Shown here: positions 11,813 to 19,236 of the stretch, in pieces
Numbering within the stretch: the stretch's first letter is position 1
Layout: each line of letters begins with the position of its first letter
Virus record (IMG/VR): IMGVR_UViG_3300043449_000537
Coordinates: 1-39,284 of that record
Origin: a virus
DNA length: 39,284 nt
Direction: 5' to 3' (one strand)
Translations under genes and position numbers: made by a program
Notes under the pieces: generated by a model
The model's database searches: none
The model's input: only the letters and a program-made list of their open reading frames with translations
Told to the model about the DNA's origin: nothing

Positions 11813-14157
11813 CTTCTTCCTCCTCGTGAACCTGGTGAATTTGCTCCTGATGAGCCTCCCCCAGAACTTCCTCCGCCTCCTGTGCCACCCCCTGTGGCTC
11901 CTCCTGCGGCAACTGCTGCTGCGTTAATTGCTGCACCTGCTGCTACAACTGTAGCAACAACCATGTCTGTTGCTTCTTCTCTCTCTTCATCTGACATATC
12001 TGCGCCTATGCTTCCAAATGCAGCTAATGCTGCTGCTGGATTTGTAAATAACTCTTCTACAAGAGCTCCTGGGTTTTGTAGTAATTCTACTTGAGCAGCA
12101 ACTGCTGCAGTAATTACAACCGCATTTCCATTTTCATCAGTACGAACATCTACTGGTGTTGCTGGTGGCAAATCAGAATATGATACACCTGCTGCTTTTA
12201 TATCTGCAGATGAAACTGTTTCTCCAGGCTTAATTGATTCAAGTAGCTTCTCTACAACAACTTCCTTTTGCTCTTCAGTTAGCTTTCCTTCTTCTGCTGC
12301 CTTCTTTAATTCTTCTGCTTCCTTTTTTGCCGCCTCTAACTCTGCAGCTTTTGCTTCAGCTTTTGCTTTTGCATCTGCCGCTTCTTGAGCTTTAGCTTCC
12401 GCCTCTGCTTTAGCGTTTGCTTCTTCTTGAGCCTTTGCTTCTGCTTCAGCCTTAGCATCTGCTTCTGCCTGCGCTGCCACTTCAGCCTCTGCGTCTAATC
12501 TATCTGCTTCTGCTTTTGCATTTGCTTCTGCTTGTTCTTTTGCTTCAGCTTCTGCCTTTGCTGCAGCTTCTTCTGCTGCTACACGATCAGCCTCTGCTTT
12601 AGCAGCGGCTTCTTCTGCGGCTACACGGTCTGCTTCTGCCTTTGCTGCAGCTTCCGCTGCTGCTTTGGCGGCTACTTCTGCTGCTGCTGCTTGTGCAGCT
12701 GCTCTTTGTGCTGCAGCTTCCGCTGCTGCTTCTTCTTGTGCTGCTTGGGCTGCTGCAGCCTCTGCTGCGGCATTTGCAGCGGCTTGTGCTGCTGCTTGTT
12801 GCTCTGCATAATAATTAACTGTAACTTGTGCTGCATTTGCCATTGAATTTACTGCTTCATTTACCTTTGTTGTTGCTGTATTAGCAAGAGAATCTGCTAT
12901 CTGAATAGCAATTGTTAGGTTTTGATTTGCTATTGTGAGGTTTTGTTCTTCTGTTATTAGGTTTGTTTCAGCAGATGTTAGGTTTGATTGAGCGTTTATT
13001 AGATTTGTTTCAGCCTCTGTTTTTTCTGCTGTGAGAGTTGTTAGTACCGCCGTATCACTAGCAAGAATGTTCTGAGCAGCTTGCAGTGCCGCTAATTGTT
13101 CTGGGCTAGCAGATGATTGAGAAAACTCAGAACCAGGTGCTATTGTCCAGCCTGTTGATGAGTTGTAACGGTAGAACCAAACACCAGCACCACCACCATT
13201 TTCGTAGTACCACAACTCAAAAGCTTTGCTAGTTCCAGCGGATACAAAAACCTGATTAACGCTTCCTCCTCCGCCTTTATCATACCAGTCGTTAATAACA
13301 ATCTGACCATCAAGATAAAGTTTTACACCATCATCTGCTGGAGCAAGAACATGAGTTACATCAACTGAAGGCGTCCAAGTTCCTGTGTACTTAACAATTA
13401 CATCCTCACTACGGTTAGAATTAGCGACATTTCCGCCACCCCATTGCTCATTAATCCCATTAGTGTCAACAGTTGTATGAATAGGAACAGCATTATCTGG
13501 AAGTACTGGAGCGTTATTCTGACCCTGTACATTATAAACTTCTACTTTTAATCCAGGACTGGTGACTTCTTGTACAGCAGATTGTGCTTCTGCTACAGCC
13601 AGCGTATCTGACTGTACTACAGCTGTTTGAGATTCTACAGCTGCTGTTGCCAATACTACATTTTCTGTTTCAGTATCAACTACTGCTGTGGCTGACTCTA
13701 CTGTTGTAATTGCTGTAGCAAACACAGTGGTTTGTGATTCAACCGCTGCTTGGGCAGTTACTGCAACTGCTACTGCTGTCTCAGCAGATTGAATTGCATT
13801 ATTAGCCTCTTGAACCTTGAGTGTAGCCTCTGCAACCGCATTTGCAATCGGCTCTTGAGTTGTAGCAATTTGAGTAGCAGTCTCACTATCAGTGTTTGGC
13901 ACATTCGCCTGAATTGTAGATATGATCGCATTGCCCTGTGTTTGGGCTTCTGATTGTAATGTATCTGCGGCCGCTTCTACTTTATCTGCGACTATCTCAA
14001 CTGTAATAGGAGTGGTTGCAGTGGCGGTATCTGAAGATGGATTGGCTGGTGTTACTTGAACTGTAACTTCATCAGCGCTTGCTACGCTGGGTCCAAAAAG
14101 GAAAAGCCAGCCGATTATAAAAAGGCTGGTTAAAGAATACTTAATCTTTCTAGTCAA
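11806..14157 (-). CDS. Large secreted PA14-domain coiled-coil protein, TTG start
   Basis: 783 residues from a TTG with AGGAG eight bases upstream. A signal peptide spans residues 1-28 (cleavage after ASA). Residues ~30-200 are Ala/Thr/Val-rich helices. Residues ~203-345 form a PA14-like beta domain with ADDGVKLYLDGQIVINDWYD, the typical carbohydrate-binding PA14 motif. Residues ~355-640 are a long coiled coil with repeats of AAAKAEADRVAAEE type. The end is Gly/Ser-rich with GGGSSGG words. Such a protein could bind host glycans as a fibre-like or surface protein. The signal peptide is unusual for a virion part, so it may instead alter the host surface. Confidence 0.78.
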   Translation of the reverse strand: MTRKIKYSLTSLFIIGWLFLFGPSVASADEVTVQVTPANPSSDTATATTPITVEIVADKVEAAADTLQSEAQTQGNAIISTIQANVPNTDSETATQIATTQEPIANAVAEATLKVQEANNAIQSAETAVAVAVTAQAAVESQTTVFATAITTVESATAVVDTETENVVLATAAVESQTAVVQSDTLAVAEAQSAVQEVTSPGLKVEVYNVQGQNNAPVLPDNAVPIHTTVDTNGINEQWGGGNVANSNRSEDVIVKYTGTWTPSVDVTHVLAPADDGVKLYLDGQIVINDWYDKGGGGSVNQVFVSAGTSKAFELWYYENGGGAGVWFYRYNSSTGWTIAPGSEFSQSSASPEQLAALQAAQNILASDTAVLTTLTAEKTEAETNLINAQSNLTSAETNLITEEQNLTIANQNLTIAIQIADSLANTATTKVNEAVNSMANAAQVTVNYYAEQQAAAQAAANAAAEAAAAQAAQEEAAAEAAAQRAAAQAAAAEVAAKAAAEAAAKAEADRVAAEEAAAKAEADRVAAEEAAAKAEAEAKEQAEANAKAEADRLDAEAEVAAQAEADAKAEAEAKAQEEANAKAEAEAKAQEAADAKAKAEAKAAELEAAKKEAEELKKAAEEGKLTEEQKEVVVEKLLESIKPGETVSSADIKAAGVSYSDLPPATPVDVRTDENGNAVVITAAVAAQVELLQNPGALVEELFTNPAAALAAFGSIGADMSDEEREEATDMVVATVVAAGAAINAAAVAAGGATGGGTGGGGSSGGGSSGANSPGSRGGRRW
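12520..12800. repeat. Ala/Glu-rich coding repeat region
   Basis: Within the PA14 gene, degenerate tandem units encode AEADRVAAEEAAAK and AQAAAEAA words. The repeated DNA gives long false frames on the opposite strand. Length variation between strains would be expected. Confidence 0.6.
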
Positions 14158-14168
14158 CTAAGGATCTC

Positions 14169-14198
14169 CTAAGTAATGCAATATTTTTGCTTACTTAG
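14169..14198 (-). promoter_or_regulatory. Leader hairpin of the PA14 gene
   Basis: CTAAGTAA and TTACTTAG (8 bp, perfect) flank a loop with a second TGCAA/TTGC pairing. It lies between the -10 box (14201-14206) and the AGGAG/TTG start, close enough to affect ribosome access or to act as an operator. Confidence 0.6.
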
Positions 14199-14200
14199 TA

Positions 14201-14209
14201 ATTATAGCA
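14201..14209 (-). promoter_or_regulatory. Extended -10 promoter for the PA14 gene
   Basis: The minus strand reads TGCTATAAT, about 44 bases before the TTG start. The -35 region is poor, as expected of an extended -10 promoter. Confidence 0.6.
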
Positions 14210-14224
14210 GAATGTTAGTTTAAA

Positions 14225-14407
14225 CTACTTAGGATTGTCTGTTTTGTAAAAGCCGTTACCTTTAAACTGAATTCCAGTCGGAGTGTAGTGTCTTTGCATA
14301 TCTTTACCGCAATCACCGCATGTCTGGTTTGGCTGGTAATCTTTTATTGACATCGTAACTGGTACAACCTTATCGTTACATTCACACTTATATTCGTATA
14401 CTGGCAT
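14225..14407 (-). CDS. FmdB-type zinc-ribbon protein
   Basis: 60 residues beginning MPVYEYKCECND, the FmdB (CxxC_CxxC_SSSS) family opening, with a second knuckle CGDC near residue 36 and TGIQFKGNGFYKTDN, the usual family ending. In bacteria these are putative regulatory proteins; in phages they are common accessory proteins of unknown role. Confidence 0.85.
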   Translation of the reverse strand: MPVYEYKCECNDKVVPVTMSIKDYQPNQTCGDCGKDMQRHYTPTGIQFKGNGFYKTDNPK

Positions 14408-14454
14408 TATAATCTTTCTATTAAGTAGCCCTAGCTAAAGGCACTAGTATATTG

Positions 14455-14460
14455 TACAAT
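14455..14460 (+). promoter_or_regulatory. Leaderless -10 box on the plus strand
   Basis: TACAAT exactly six bases before the ATG at 14467; it is part of the palindrome ATTGTACAAT. The -35 region is weak. Confidence 0.55.
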
Positions 14461-14466
14461 AGAAGT

Positions 14467-15054
14467 ATGGAAAAAGTCAATGTAGATAAGTATGTAATTA
14501 TGATCAAAGACATAATAGATCAAGATGAAGCCGATTTCTTAATCAATATGGCAAAGGGTGCTTCTGATGAAGAATGGGATGCCTATAGAAAAAGCTTAGG
14601 TAAAGATGCTAACTCTGTAAATGCCGCATATGGAGACTGGACAAAGCAAATGCTTTGGCTTGAGCTTAACCCACATCTATTTGAGAAGGCTCAAGAACTT
14701 GTTGAATCTATTAACAGAAGATCTATACACCTAATAAATGATCATTATCAAACTGACTATACACTTGATCCCCTATACAATATTTATAAATTTAGAGAAG
14801 GTGACTTTATGAAAGAGCACCATGACTCTGGCCTATCCCCAGATATAAAGCTTGGAGCAGTTATTTATTTAAACGATGATTTTGATGGCGGAGAAATTTA
14901 TTATCCAAAGGCTAATTTAGAGATAAAGCCTGTTGCAAGATCGCTAGTTGTACACCCCGCTGGAATGATATATAGACATGGGGTAAAGGCAGTAAGTAAC
15001 GGTGAAAGATTTAGCTTAGCTGGATTTGCTAGACTTAATCATTCCCAATCGTAG
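14467..15054 (+). CDS. 2-oxoglutarate/Fe(II) oxygenase (P4H type), only plus-strand gene
   Basis: 195 residues from ATG 14467 (an upstream TTG at 14452 overlaps the -10 box, so it was rejected). Fe ligands: HxD in MKEHHDSG (residues ~117-124) and the His in MIYRHGVKAV (residues ~173-182); Arg in GERFSLAGF would bind 2-oxoglutarate. A VIYLNDDFDGGEIYYP motif marks prolyl-4-hydroxylase-like enzymes. It closely resembles the 25899-26477 protein. Its end overlaps the convergent 15039-15710 gene by 16 bases. The opposite orientation may let it be expressed separately from the main transcript. Confidence 0.88.
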   Translation: MEKVNVDKYVIMIKDIIDQDEADFLINMAKGASDEEWDAYRKSLGKDANSVNAAYGDWTKQMLWLELNPHLFEKAQELVESINRRSIHLINDHYQTDYTLDPLYNIYKFREGDFMKEHHDSGLSPDIKLGAVIYLNDDFDGGEIYYPKANLEIKPVARSLVVHPAGMIYRHGVKAVSNGERFSLAGFARLNHSQS

Positions 15055-15710
15055 CCTTCTGGCATTATAAATGGTCTCTTTGTATGCATTCCCTTTTCAT
15101 GTAGCTCTTTAGGTCTATACATACTGTTCTCGCTATCTTTAAACTGATACGATAACACTATTCCCGCCCTTGGTCCGCTGTAATTAACAGCATGCTGTAC
15201 TCCTGCTGGGATTACTATTACATCTCCAGGCTCCATATTATAAACTTGAGATGGTGTCTCATTAGCAGAGTCTAGTCTTGTCTCCCAAACTGTAGTGCCT
15301 TGACATTGCCAGTGCACGTTAACCCAATCATCTGAGTGTGTTGGTACATTTGGCTCACCAGAAGAGAAGTTTATGAATGACGTACCTCCCCAAGCATTTT
15401 CTTCATATACAATATCAAAAAAGTTTTTAAAATCTACAACTTCAGGAAAGAAATTTCTAGACTTGTTTGGCTCATTAATTACATCACGAGTTTGATAATA
15501 AAAATCATGCTTTCTTAATACGCCATTAAACACAGTGTATTTAGGATCAGCGTTCATAAGCTTTATCGCAGGGCCCTTATTTAACTGATAGTCAAGATGG
15601 TTTAAAAATTGATCCCAGCTTGGGGCTGAGGGAAAAAGATTTTTAAAGAATGCTGGATTTTTATTTGCTGTAGCATCTTCTATTATCTTTTTTGCCTCAG
15701 TTAACTTCAT
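15039..15710 (-). CDS. JmjC/cupin-like 2-oxoglutarate oxygenase
   Basis: 223 residues; paralogue of the 4013-4621 protein (shared PSW-x-x-F-hydrophobic-NH segment and GPRAGIVLSY end). The Fe ligands are HSDD (residue ~125) in a VPTHSDDWVNVHWQC segment and a distal His in GDVIVIPAGVQHAV. The C-terminus is extended by ~30 residues. It probably hydroxylates a protein or a small molecule; substrate unknown. It lies between a thermonuclease and a convergent oxygenase gene. Confidence 0.8.
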   Translation of the reverse strand: MKLTEAKKIIEDATANKNPAFFKNLFPSAPSWDQFLNHLDYQLNKGPAIKLMNADPKYTVFNGVLRKHDFYYQTRDVINEPNKSRNFFPEVVDFKNFFDIVYEENAWGGTSFINFSSGEPNVPTHSDDWVNVHWQCQGTTVWETRLDSANETPSQVYNMEPGDVIVIPAGVQHAVNYSGPRAGIVLSYQFKDSENSMYRPKELHEKGMHTKRPFIMPEGYDWE

Positions 15711-16111
15711 TTAGACTTTGCCCTAGCTTTTGCTAATGCATCAAAATCTTTTATCTTTGTTTCCCCTAGGTATCCCCATGCATAACCATTATCTATCATC
15801 TCTTGATTAATAGACTTATCTGATCCATCTAGAAAAACCCAGCCAAGTATTCTTCCATACTTCTCTGAGCTATCCATCTTTTCAGTTTTAATTACAACCG
15901 ATTTAGCATTATCTATAGCATGCTTAAGGTAAGCTTTTGACTCTAACCCTAAAGCCTTTTCCATTTTGTCTGATGTTCTAGACTCTGGAGTATCTATGCC
16001 AGCAAGTCTCACTCTTGAGCTAAATGATATGTCAAATCCTAGATCAATATCTACATCGATAGTATCACCATCTACAACTTTGCTTACCTTCTTTACATAG
16101 TATTCAAACAT
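15707..16111 (-). CDS. Thermonuclease (SNase family)
   Basis: 134 residues forming a single SNase OB-fold. Conserved motifs are KVVDGDTIDVDID (Asp ligands), RVRLAGIDTPES (catalytic Arg and Asp region) and EKYGRILGWVF (second catalytic Arg). It lacks a signal peptide, so it would act in the cytoplasm on DNA or RNA, for example host DNA breakdown. Overlaps the oxygenase start by four bases and shares one base with the lysin stop. Confidence 0.92.
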   Translation of the reverse strand: MFEYYVKKVSKVVDGDTIDVDIDLGFDISFSSRVRLAGIDTPESRTSDKMEKALGLESKAYLKHAIDNAKSVVIKTEKMDSSEKYGRILGWVFLDGSDKSINQEMIDNGYAWGYLGETKIKDFDALAKARAKSK

Positions 16112-16710
16112 TACTTTGTCTTCTTTACTGCGTCTTTCTTGGCTGGTGCTGCCTTCTTTGCAACTGGCTTTTCAACCTTTGGCTTCACGGCCTGACCAAA
16201 CGCTGGGCGGCCAAATCCTACAATAAAGACAGGCTGGCTCTTGCGAAGCTTTGAACCGTTCTTCTTCTTGTAAGCACGGTTCTTGAGGCAAGCCTCTCCA
16301 CCGTTTCTTTGATCTCCCTTTTTATCTGCGGAAGTGTTTCCTTCTGCAACGTCTACTGTGCCATCTGCATTAACTGCAACAACAATTCCTACATGAGAAA
16401 TTCTATCGACGCCATCATTTGGAAAATCAAAATAAACAATATCTCCTACTGCAGGTGCAGCTAATTCTACTGGCTGCCATGTTCCTGCTTTAATAAATGC
16501 TTGTGCTCCTGCTGGAGTGTAAACAGTATTTGGAACTTTTACACCCGCTTCGTTAGCGCACCACATAACAAATGAGCCACACCAAGGCTGGAAGTTTGAC
16601 TTTGTAAACTTACCATACTTTGTTTCGTTATCCTTTGGGCCTTCGATGTATCCAATTTCACCTAATGCTACTTCTACTAATCTTGCTGCTGATCCTTGTA
16701 CTGCTGCCAT
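16111..16710 (-). CDS. CHAP-domain endolysin
   Basis: 199 residues. A CHAP amidase/endopeptidase domain with catalytic Cys44 in NFQPWCGSFVMW and His106 in RISHVGIVV, and a GDIVYFDF core strand. The C-terminal ~30 residues are Lys/Ala/Pro-rich (PVAKKAAPAKKDAV), a basic tail probably binding the cell wall or DNA. No signal peptide, so it needs a holin, for which two candidates lie at 11.3-11.8 kb. AAGGAG precedes the ATG. It could also be a virion-associated hydrolase. Confidence 0.88.
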   Translation of the reverse strand: MAAVQGSAARLVEVALGEIGYIEGPKDNETKYGKFTKSNFQPWCGSFVMWCANEAGVKVPNTVYTPAGAQAFIKAGTWQPVELAAPAVGDIVYFDFPNDGVDRISHVGIVVAVNADGTVDVAEGNTSADKKGDQRNGGEACLKNRAYKKKNGSKLRKSQPVFIVGFGRPAFGQAVKPKVEKPVAKKAAPAKKDAVKKTK

Positions 16711-16723
16711 TTTATTTCTCCTT

Positions 16724-17398
16724 TTATCTATTTAAATTATTGACATGCATTATAGATAAACTTTCTATGTTTACATGCTTTGGAACTGTGATTGACCAGC
16801 GAATCGCCTCGGCGACATCTTCTGGAGTTAAGCAATTGTTAACATCACGATCCCCACGACTATTTATATTACCTGGTGATATTTCTGTTACTCTAATATT
16901 TTTTTGAAATAGCTCTAATCTTAATATTTTTGATAATGCTACCTCTGCATGCTTTGCAACAGTGTAGCTACTTCCACCTCTATAGACGTCATGTCCAGCC
17001 ATGGATGTTATCAGCACGACATTACCGCCACCATTTTCTATCATTATTGGTGCAATTACTTTGGTCATGTTTGCTGCTGCAGTAACATTTAAATCAAAGG
17101 ACTTATTCCAATTTTCAATATCGTCATCAAGAATACTGTTTGGTAGATTAAAACCGCCTCCTGCATTATTTATTAAAGCAACAATATTCTTGCCATGCAT
17201 CAATCTTCCAAAGTTTTCTACTTGATCTTTTTTTGTAACATCAACCTGAAAGACTTCGATATCTTCACTTGCTATTGTGTTAAGCTCATCAATATTTCTT
17301 GCAATAGCAACAACATGAAAGCCATTTTCTGCAAGCAGTTTAGCTGTTGTTTTTCCAACCCCAAATGAGGCTCCAGTTATAATAACAATTTCTTTCAT
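16724..17398 (-). CDS. Short-chain dehydrogenase/reductase
   Basis: 224 residues, classical SDR. TGASFGVG (residues 8-15) binds NAD(P); NNAG is at 77-80; catalytic Ser132, Tyr145 and Lys149 are in ITSMAG and SSYTVAKH; PGN follows near residue 180. It would oxidise or reduce a small alcohol or carbonyl. An Arg in the second beta strand (AIARN) suggests NADPH. Probably host-derived. It is followed by the lysin gene in the same message. Confidence 0.9.
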   Translation of the reverse strand: MKEIVIITGASFGVGKTTAKLLAENGFHVVAIARNIDELNTIASEDIEVFQVDVTKKDQVENFGRLMHGKNIVALINNAGGGFNLPNSILDDDIENWNKSFDLNVTAAANMTKVIAPIMIENGGGNVVLITSMAGHDVYRGGSSYTVAKHAEVALSKILRLELFQKNIRVTEISPGNINSRGDRDVNNCLTPEDVAEAIRWSITVPKHVNIESLSIMHVNNLNR

Positions 17399-17447
17399 AA
17401 TATTCTCTATTCGGTACCTATAGTAAAGCTAATGCCTCTATTAATAT

Positions 17448-17453
17448 AGTATA
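17448..17453 (-). promoter_or_regulatory. Putative -10 box for the SDR gene
   Basis: TATACT on the minus strand, about 50 bases before the SDR ATG; the -35 position would fall inside tRNA-Lys and is poor. Transcripts may also run through from upstream. Confidence 0.4.
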
Positions 17454-17468
17454 CCATTTTTTATTTTG

Positions 17469-17541
17469 TGTCCCCAGATGGTCTCGAACCATCGACCCGC
17501 AGATTAAAAGTCTGCTGCTCTACCAACTGAGCTATAGGAAC
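17469..17541 (-). tRNA. tRNA-Lys (anticodon TTT)
   Basis: 73 bases. Acceptor GTTCCTA/TGGGGAC, D-arm AGCTCAGTTGGTAGAGC, anticodon loop CTTTTAA with a 5-bp stem, and a GGTTCGAGACC T-arm. No encoded CCA. Confidence 0.95.
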
Positions 17542-17545
17542 AAGT

Positions 17546-17676
17546 GATTAATGGGTCTACGAGCAGACTAACCCATTAATCCAATACGGTGAGGATTTAC
17601 TATCGCCCGTTGTCCTCCAGTTGTCCCCGTCGGGAGTCAGCCTAACTTGCCTGCCACGCAACCTTTGTATTAATTC
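17546..17676 (-). ncRNA. Candidate structured RNA A, between ahpD and tRNA-Lys
   Basis: A non-coding stretch of 131 bases. It contains a perfect 11-bp inverted repeat, GATTAATGGGT/ACCCATTAATC (17546-17556 with 17571-17581), with a GTCT/AGAC extension, plus a GAGGA/TCCTC pair (17591-17595 with 17613-17617). GC content is above its surroundings. It shares a GGGG(A)CAACT(A)GGAG word with element B. No known family recognised. Confidence 0.45.
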
Positions 17677-18189
17677 TTATGCTGAAAGGATCTTGGATAA
17701 AGCATTAATTGTTGCTGCAATTCTTCCGATATCACGCAACTGCTCTACTGAATATCCTTCTTCTTTTAGGGTTTCATAATGCGCTTTAACGCAAAAATGA
17801 CATTTACCTATAACGGATGACGCCAATGAATAGGCCTCAAACTTTGCCTTTGTTGTACCGCCATGGGATGCAATTGCATTCATTCTAAGCTGTGCTGGTA
17901 ATCCCTTTAGGTTAGGGTCATCAGCCATCTCAATAAATGGATACCAAACATTGTTCTGCGCCATGATTGAGCCTGCTGTCAAGGCTGCATTCTTTTCTAC
18001 TTCATCTGTTGCGCTTGCAACAATAAAAGTTAAAAGTTTAGCATTACCAGTTGCAAATGCAGCAGCAATAGAAAGGTATGTAGCATGCTCAGGATCAATA
18101 GTTGATCTATTAATAACTGCATCAAGATTTAGCTTGATATCCTTAGCATACTCTGGAAGAGAATCTTTAAGCTGGTCTACCCATGTCAT
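17677..18189 (-). CDS. ahpD: AhpD-like alkylhydroperoxidase
   Basis: 170 residues, all-helical carboxymuconolactone decarboxylase fold. The active site is GKCHFCVKAH: Cys130, Cys133 and His137, the E-x-C-x2-C-x3-H-type relay of AhpD. In mycobacteria AhpD reduces AhpC using lipoamide-linked enzymes. Here its ATG overlaps the AhpC stop (TAATG), so both are made together. Finding this pair in a phage suggests protection from peroxide during infection. Confidence 0.93.
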   Translation of the reverse strand: MTWVDQLKDSLPEYAKDIKLNLDAVINRSTIDPEHATYLSIAAAFATGNAKLLTFIVASATDEVEKNAALTAGSIMAQNNVWYPFIEMADDPNLKGLPAQLRMNAIASHGGTTKAKFEAYSLASSVIGKCHFCVKAHYETLKEEGYSVEQLRDIGRIAATINALSKILSA

Positions 18190-18725
18190 TAAAGAGTTTC
18201 TCCGCCCAAAGATCTATTACATGCACACAGCTCACCTGTTTGTAGTGCATCAAGTACACGCAATGTTTCGTCTGGATTTCTTCCTACATCTAGATTGTTT
18301 ACCGTTACATGCTGAATAATGTTATCTGGATCAACAATAAATGTTGCACGATATGTTACACCAGAAGGGTGGTGGACGCCGAGGTCGCTAGCAAGCTGGT
18401 GCCCTGTATCAGCAAATGACCATGAGTTGGTCTTCTTCAAATCTTCATGTGCATTACGCCATGCAATCTTGCAAAACTCATTGTCTACTGAGCCAACCAT
18501 TAGCACTGCATCACGATCATTGAAATCATTTACTAATGCATCATAAGCAACAATTTCTGTTGGACATACGAATGTAAAGTCCTTTGGATAAAACGCAATA
18601 ATCTTCCATTTGCCTGGAAAAGAATCTTGATTAATTAGTTCAAAAGAGGAATCGTCATAAGATAATGCCCCAGGTTTAACTCCAGTAACTGCAAAGTTAC
18701 CGAGCTTGTCTCCTACTGTTTTCAT
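18189..18725 (-). CDS. ahpC: AhpC-type 2-Cys peroxiredoxin
   Basis: 178 residues. The peroxidatic Cys54 lies in AFYPKDFTFVCPTE, with Pro, Thr and a later Arg (YRATFIVD) forming the active site; the resolving Cys is Cys167 or Cys169 in GELCACN. It reduces H2O2 and organic peroxides; AhpD (next gene) or thioredoxin (5953-6255) would recycle it. AAGGAG precedes the ATG. Shorter than E. coli AhpC (187) and similar to actinobacterial forms. Confidence 0.95.
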   Translation of the reverse strand: MKTVGDKLGNFAVTGVKPGALSYDDSSFELINQDSFPGKWKIIAFYPKDFTFVCPTEIVAYDALVNDFNDRDAVLMVGSVDNEFCKIAWRNAHEDLKKTNSWSFADTGHQLASDLGVHHPSGVTYRATFIVDPDNIIQHVTVNNLDVGRNPDETLRVLDALQTGELCACNRSLGGETL

Positions 18726-18757
18726 TTTTCTCCTTATATATAAGTGGGAAAATCCCG

Positions 18758-18831
18758 TGCTTCATGTAAGACTTGAACTTACAACATCATGATCCTAAAT
18801 CATGCGCCTCTACCAATTGGACTAATGAAGC
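18758..18831 (-). tRNA. tRNA with anticodon TAG (Leu), class I fold
   Basis: 74 bases. Perfect acceptor stem GCTTCAT/ATGAAGC, anticodon stem CATGA/TCATG with loop TTTAGGA (anticodon TAG, reading CTA), and T-arm GTAAG/CTTAC. The variable loop has only five bases (ATGTT), whereas bacterial tRNA-Leu normally has a long arm. It keeps A14, A15:U48 and A73, elements used by E. coli LeuRS. The amino acid charged is therefore uncertain. Confidence 0.85.
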
Positions 18832-18834
18832 TTG

Positions 18835-18905
18835 CTTCTCCCCTTGGACTCGAACCAAGATTTCCAGTGCCAAAAACTGGAGTCCTGCCATTAGACGAAA
18901 GAGAA
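18835..18905 (-). tRNA. tRNA-Gln (anticodon TTG)
   Basis: 71 bases. Acceptor TTCTCTT/GGGAGAA, anticodon stem CCAGT/ACTGG with loop TTTTGGC, T-arm CTTGG/CCAAG, discriminator G. Confidence 0.93.
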
Positions 18906-18909
18906 TCAG

Positions 18910-18992
18910 CGGAAGATATAGGATTCGAACCTATGGTACTTTCGTACGATCAGTTAGCAACCGATTGCTTTAGACCACTCAGCCAATCTTCC
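18910..18992 (-). tRNA. tRNA-Ser (anticodon GCT)
   Basis: 83 bases. Acceptor GGAAGAT/ATCTTCC, anticodon stem ATCGG/CTGAT with loop TTGCTAA, a class II variable arm with GTAC/GTAC pairing, and discriminator G. Reads AGC and AGT. Confidence 0.95.
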
Positions 18993-18996
18993 TTAG

Positions 18997-19071
18997 TTGC
19001 GGAGGAGGGATTTGAACCCACGACCTAAAGCTTATGAGGCTTCCGAGCTAACCAAACTGCTCTACTCCGCA
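18997..19071 (-). tRNA. tRNA-Met (anticodon CAT), initiator-like
   Basis: 75 bases. Acceptor TGCGGAG/CTCCGCA, loop CTCATAA. The D-arm GAGCAG...AGCTC has an A11:U24 pair, and AGGTCG...GGTTCAAATCC resembles bacterial initiator tRNA. But position 1:72 is a paired U:A, and the anticodon stem lacks the three G:C pairs of initiators. Identity as initiator, elongator or Ile2 is open. Confidence 0.9.
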
Positions 19072-19076
19072 TTGAT

Positions 19077-19236
19077 GTCGGGTCAGTTTATAGATTCTAC
19101 ACTGTAAGGTCATTACTCCGAGTGCCCCGACGACACTAGTACAGTAGGCTCCTAGTTGCCCCTGCATCTTGCGTAAACAGAAAGCCAACTTTTCGTAGCT
19201 AACGAAAGTTCCTACTGCCATACAAGAGGTTCCCTG
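19077..19236 (-). ncRNA. Candidate structured RNA B, between tRNA-Met and tRNA-Trp
   Basis: 160 non-coding bases with several nested pairings: GTCGGG/CCCGAC (19077-19082 with 19126-19131), CAGTAGG/CCTACTG (19142-19148 with 19211-19217), and inside it a hairpin AACTTTTCGT/AACGAAAGTT (19187-19210). No T-arm, so not a tRNA. Shares GGGGCAACTAGGAG with element A. Not matched to any family known to me. Confidence 0.5.

Noticed and set aside
12532-12846. Cys/Phe-rich open frame on the plus strand
   Set aside because: It is the complement of the Ala/Glu coiled-coil repeats of the PA14 gene; its composition is an artefact.
17546-17581. Hairpin as a simple terminator after ahpD
   Set aside because: It lacks a run of T on the minus strand, lies about 95 bases after the ahpD stop and directly precedes a tRNA; it fits better as part of a structured RNA.
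18773-19028. Plus-strand open frames across the tRNA cluster
   Set aside because: They cover tRNA-Leu(TAG), Gln, Ser and Met on the other strand and encode only tRNA-arm-derived words.
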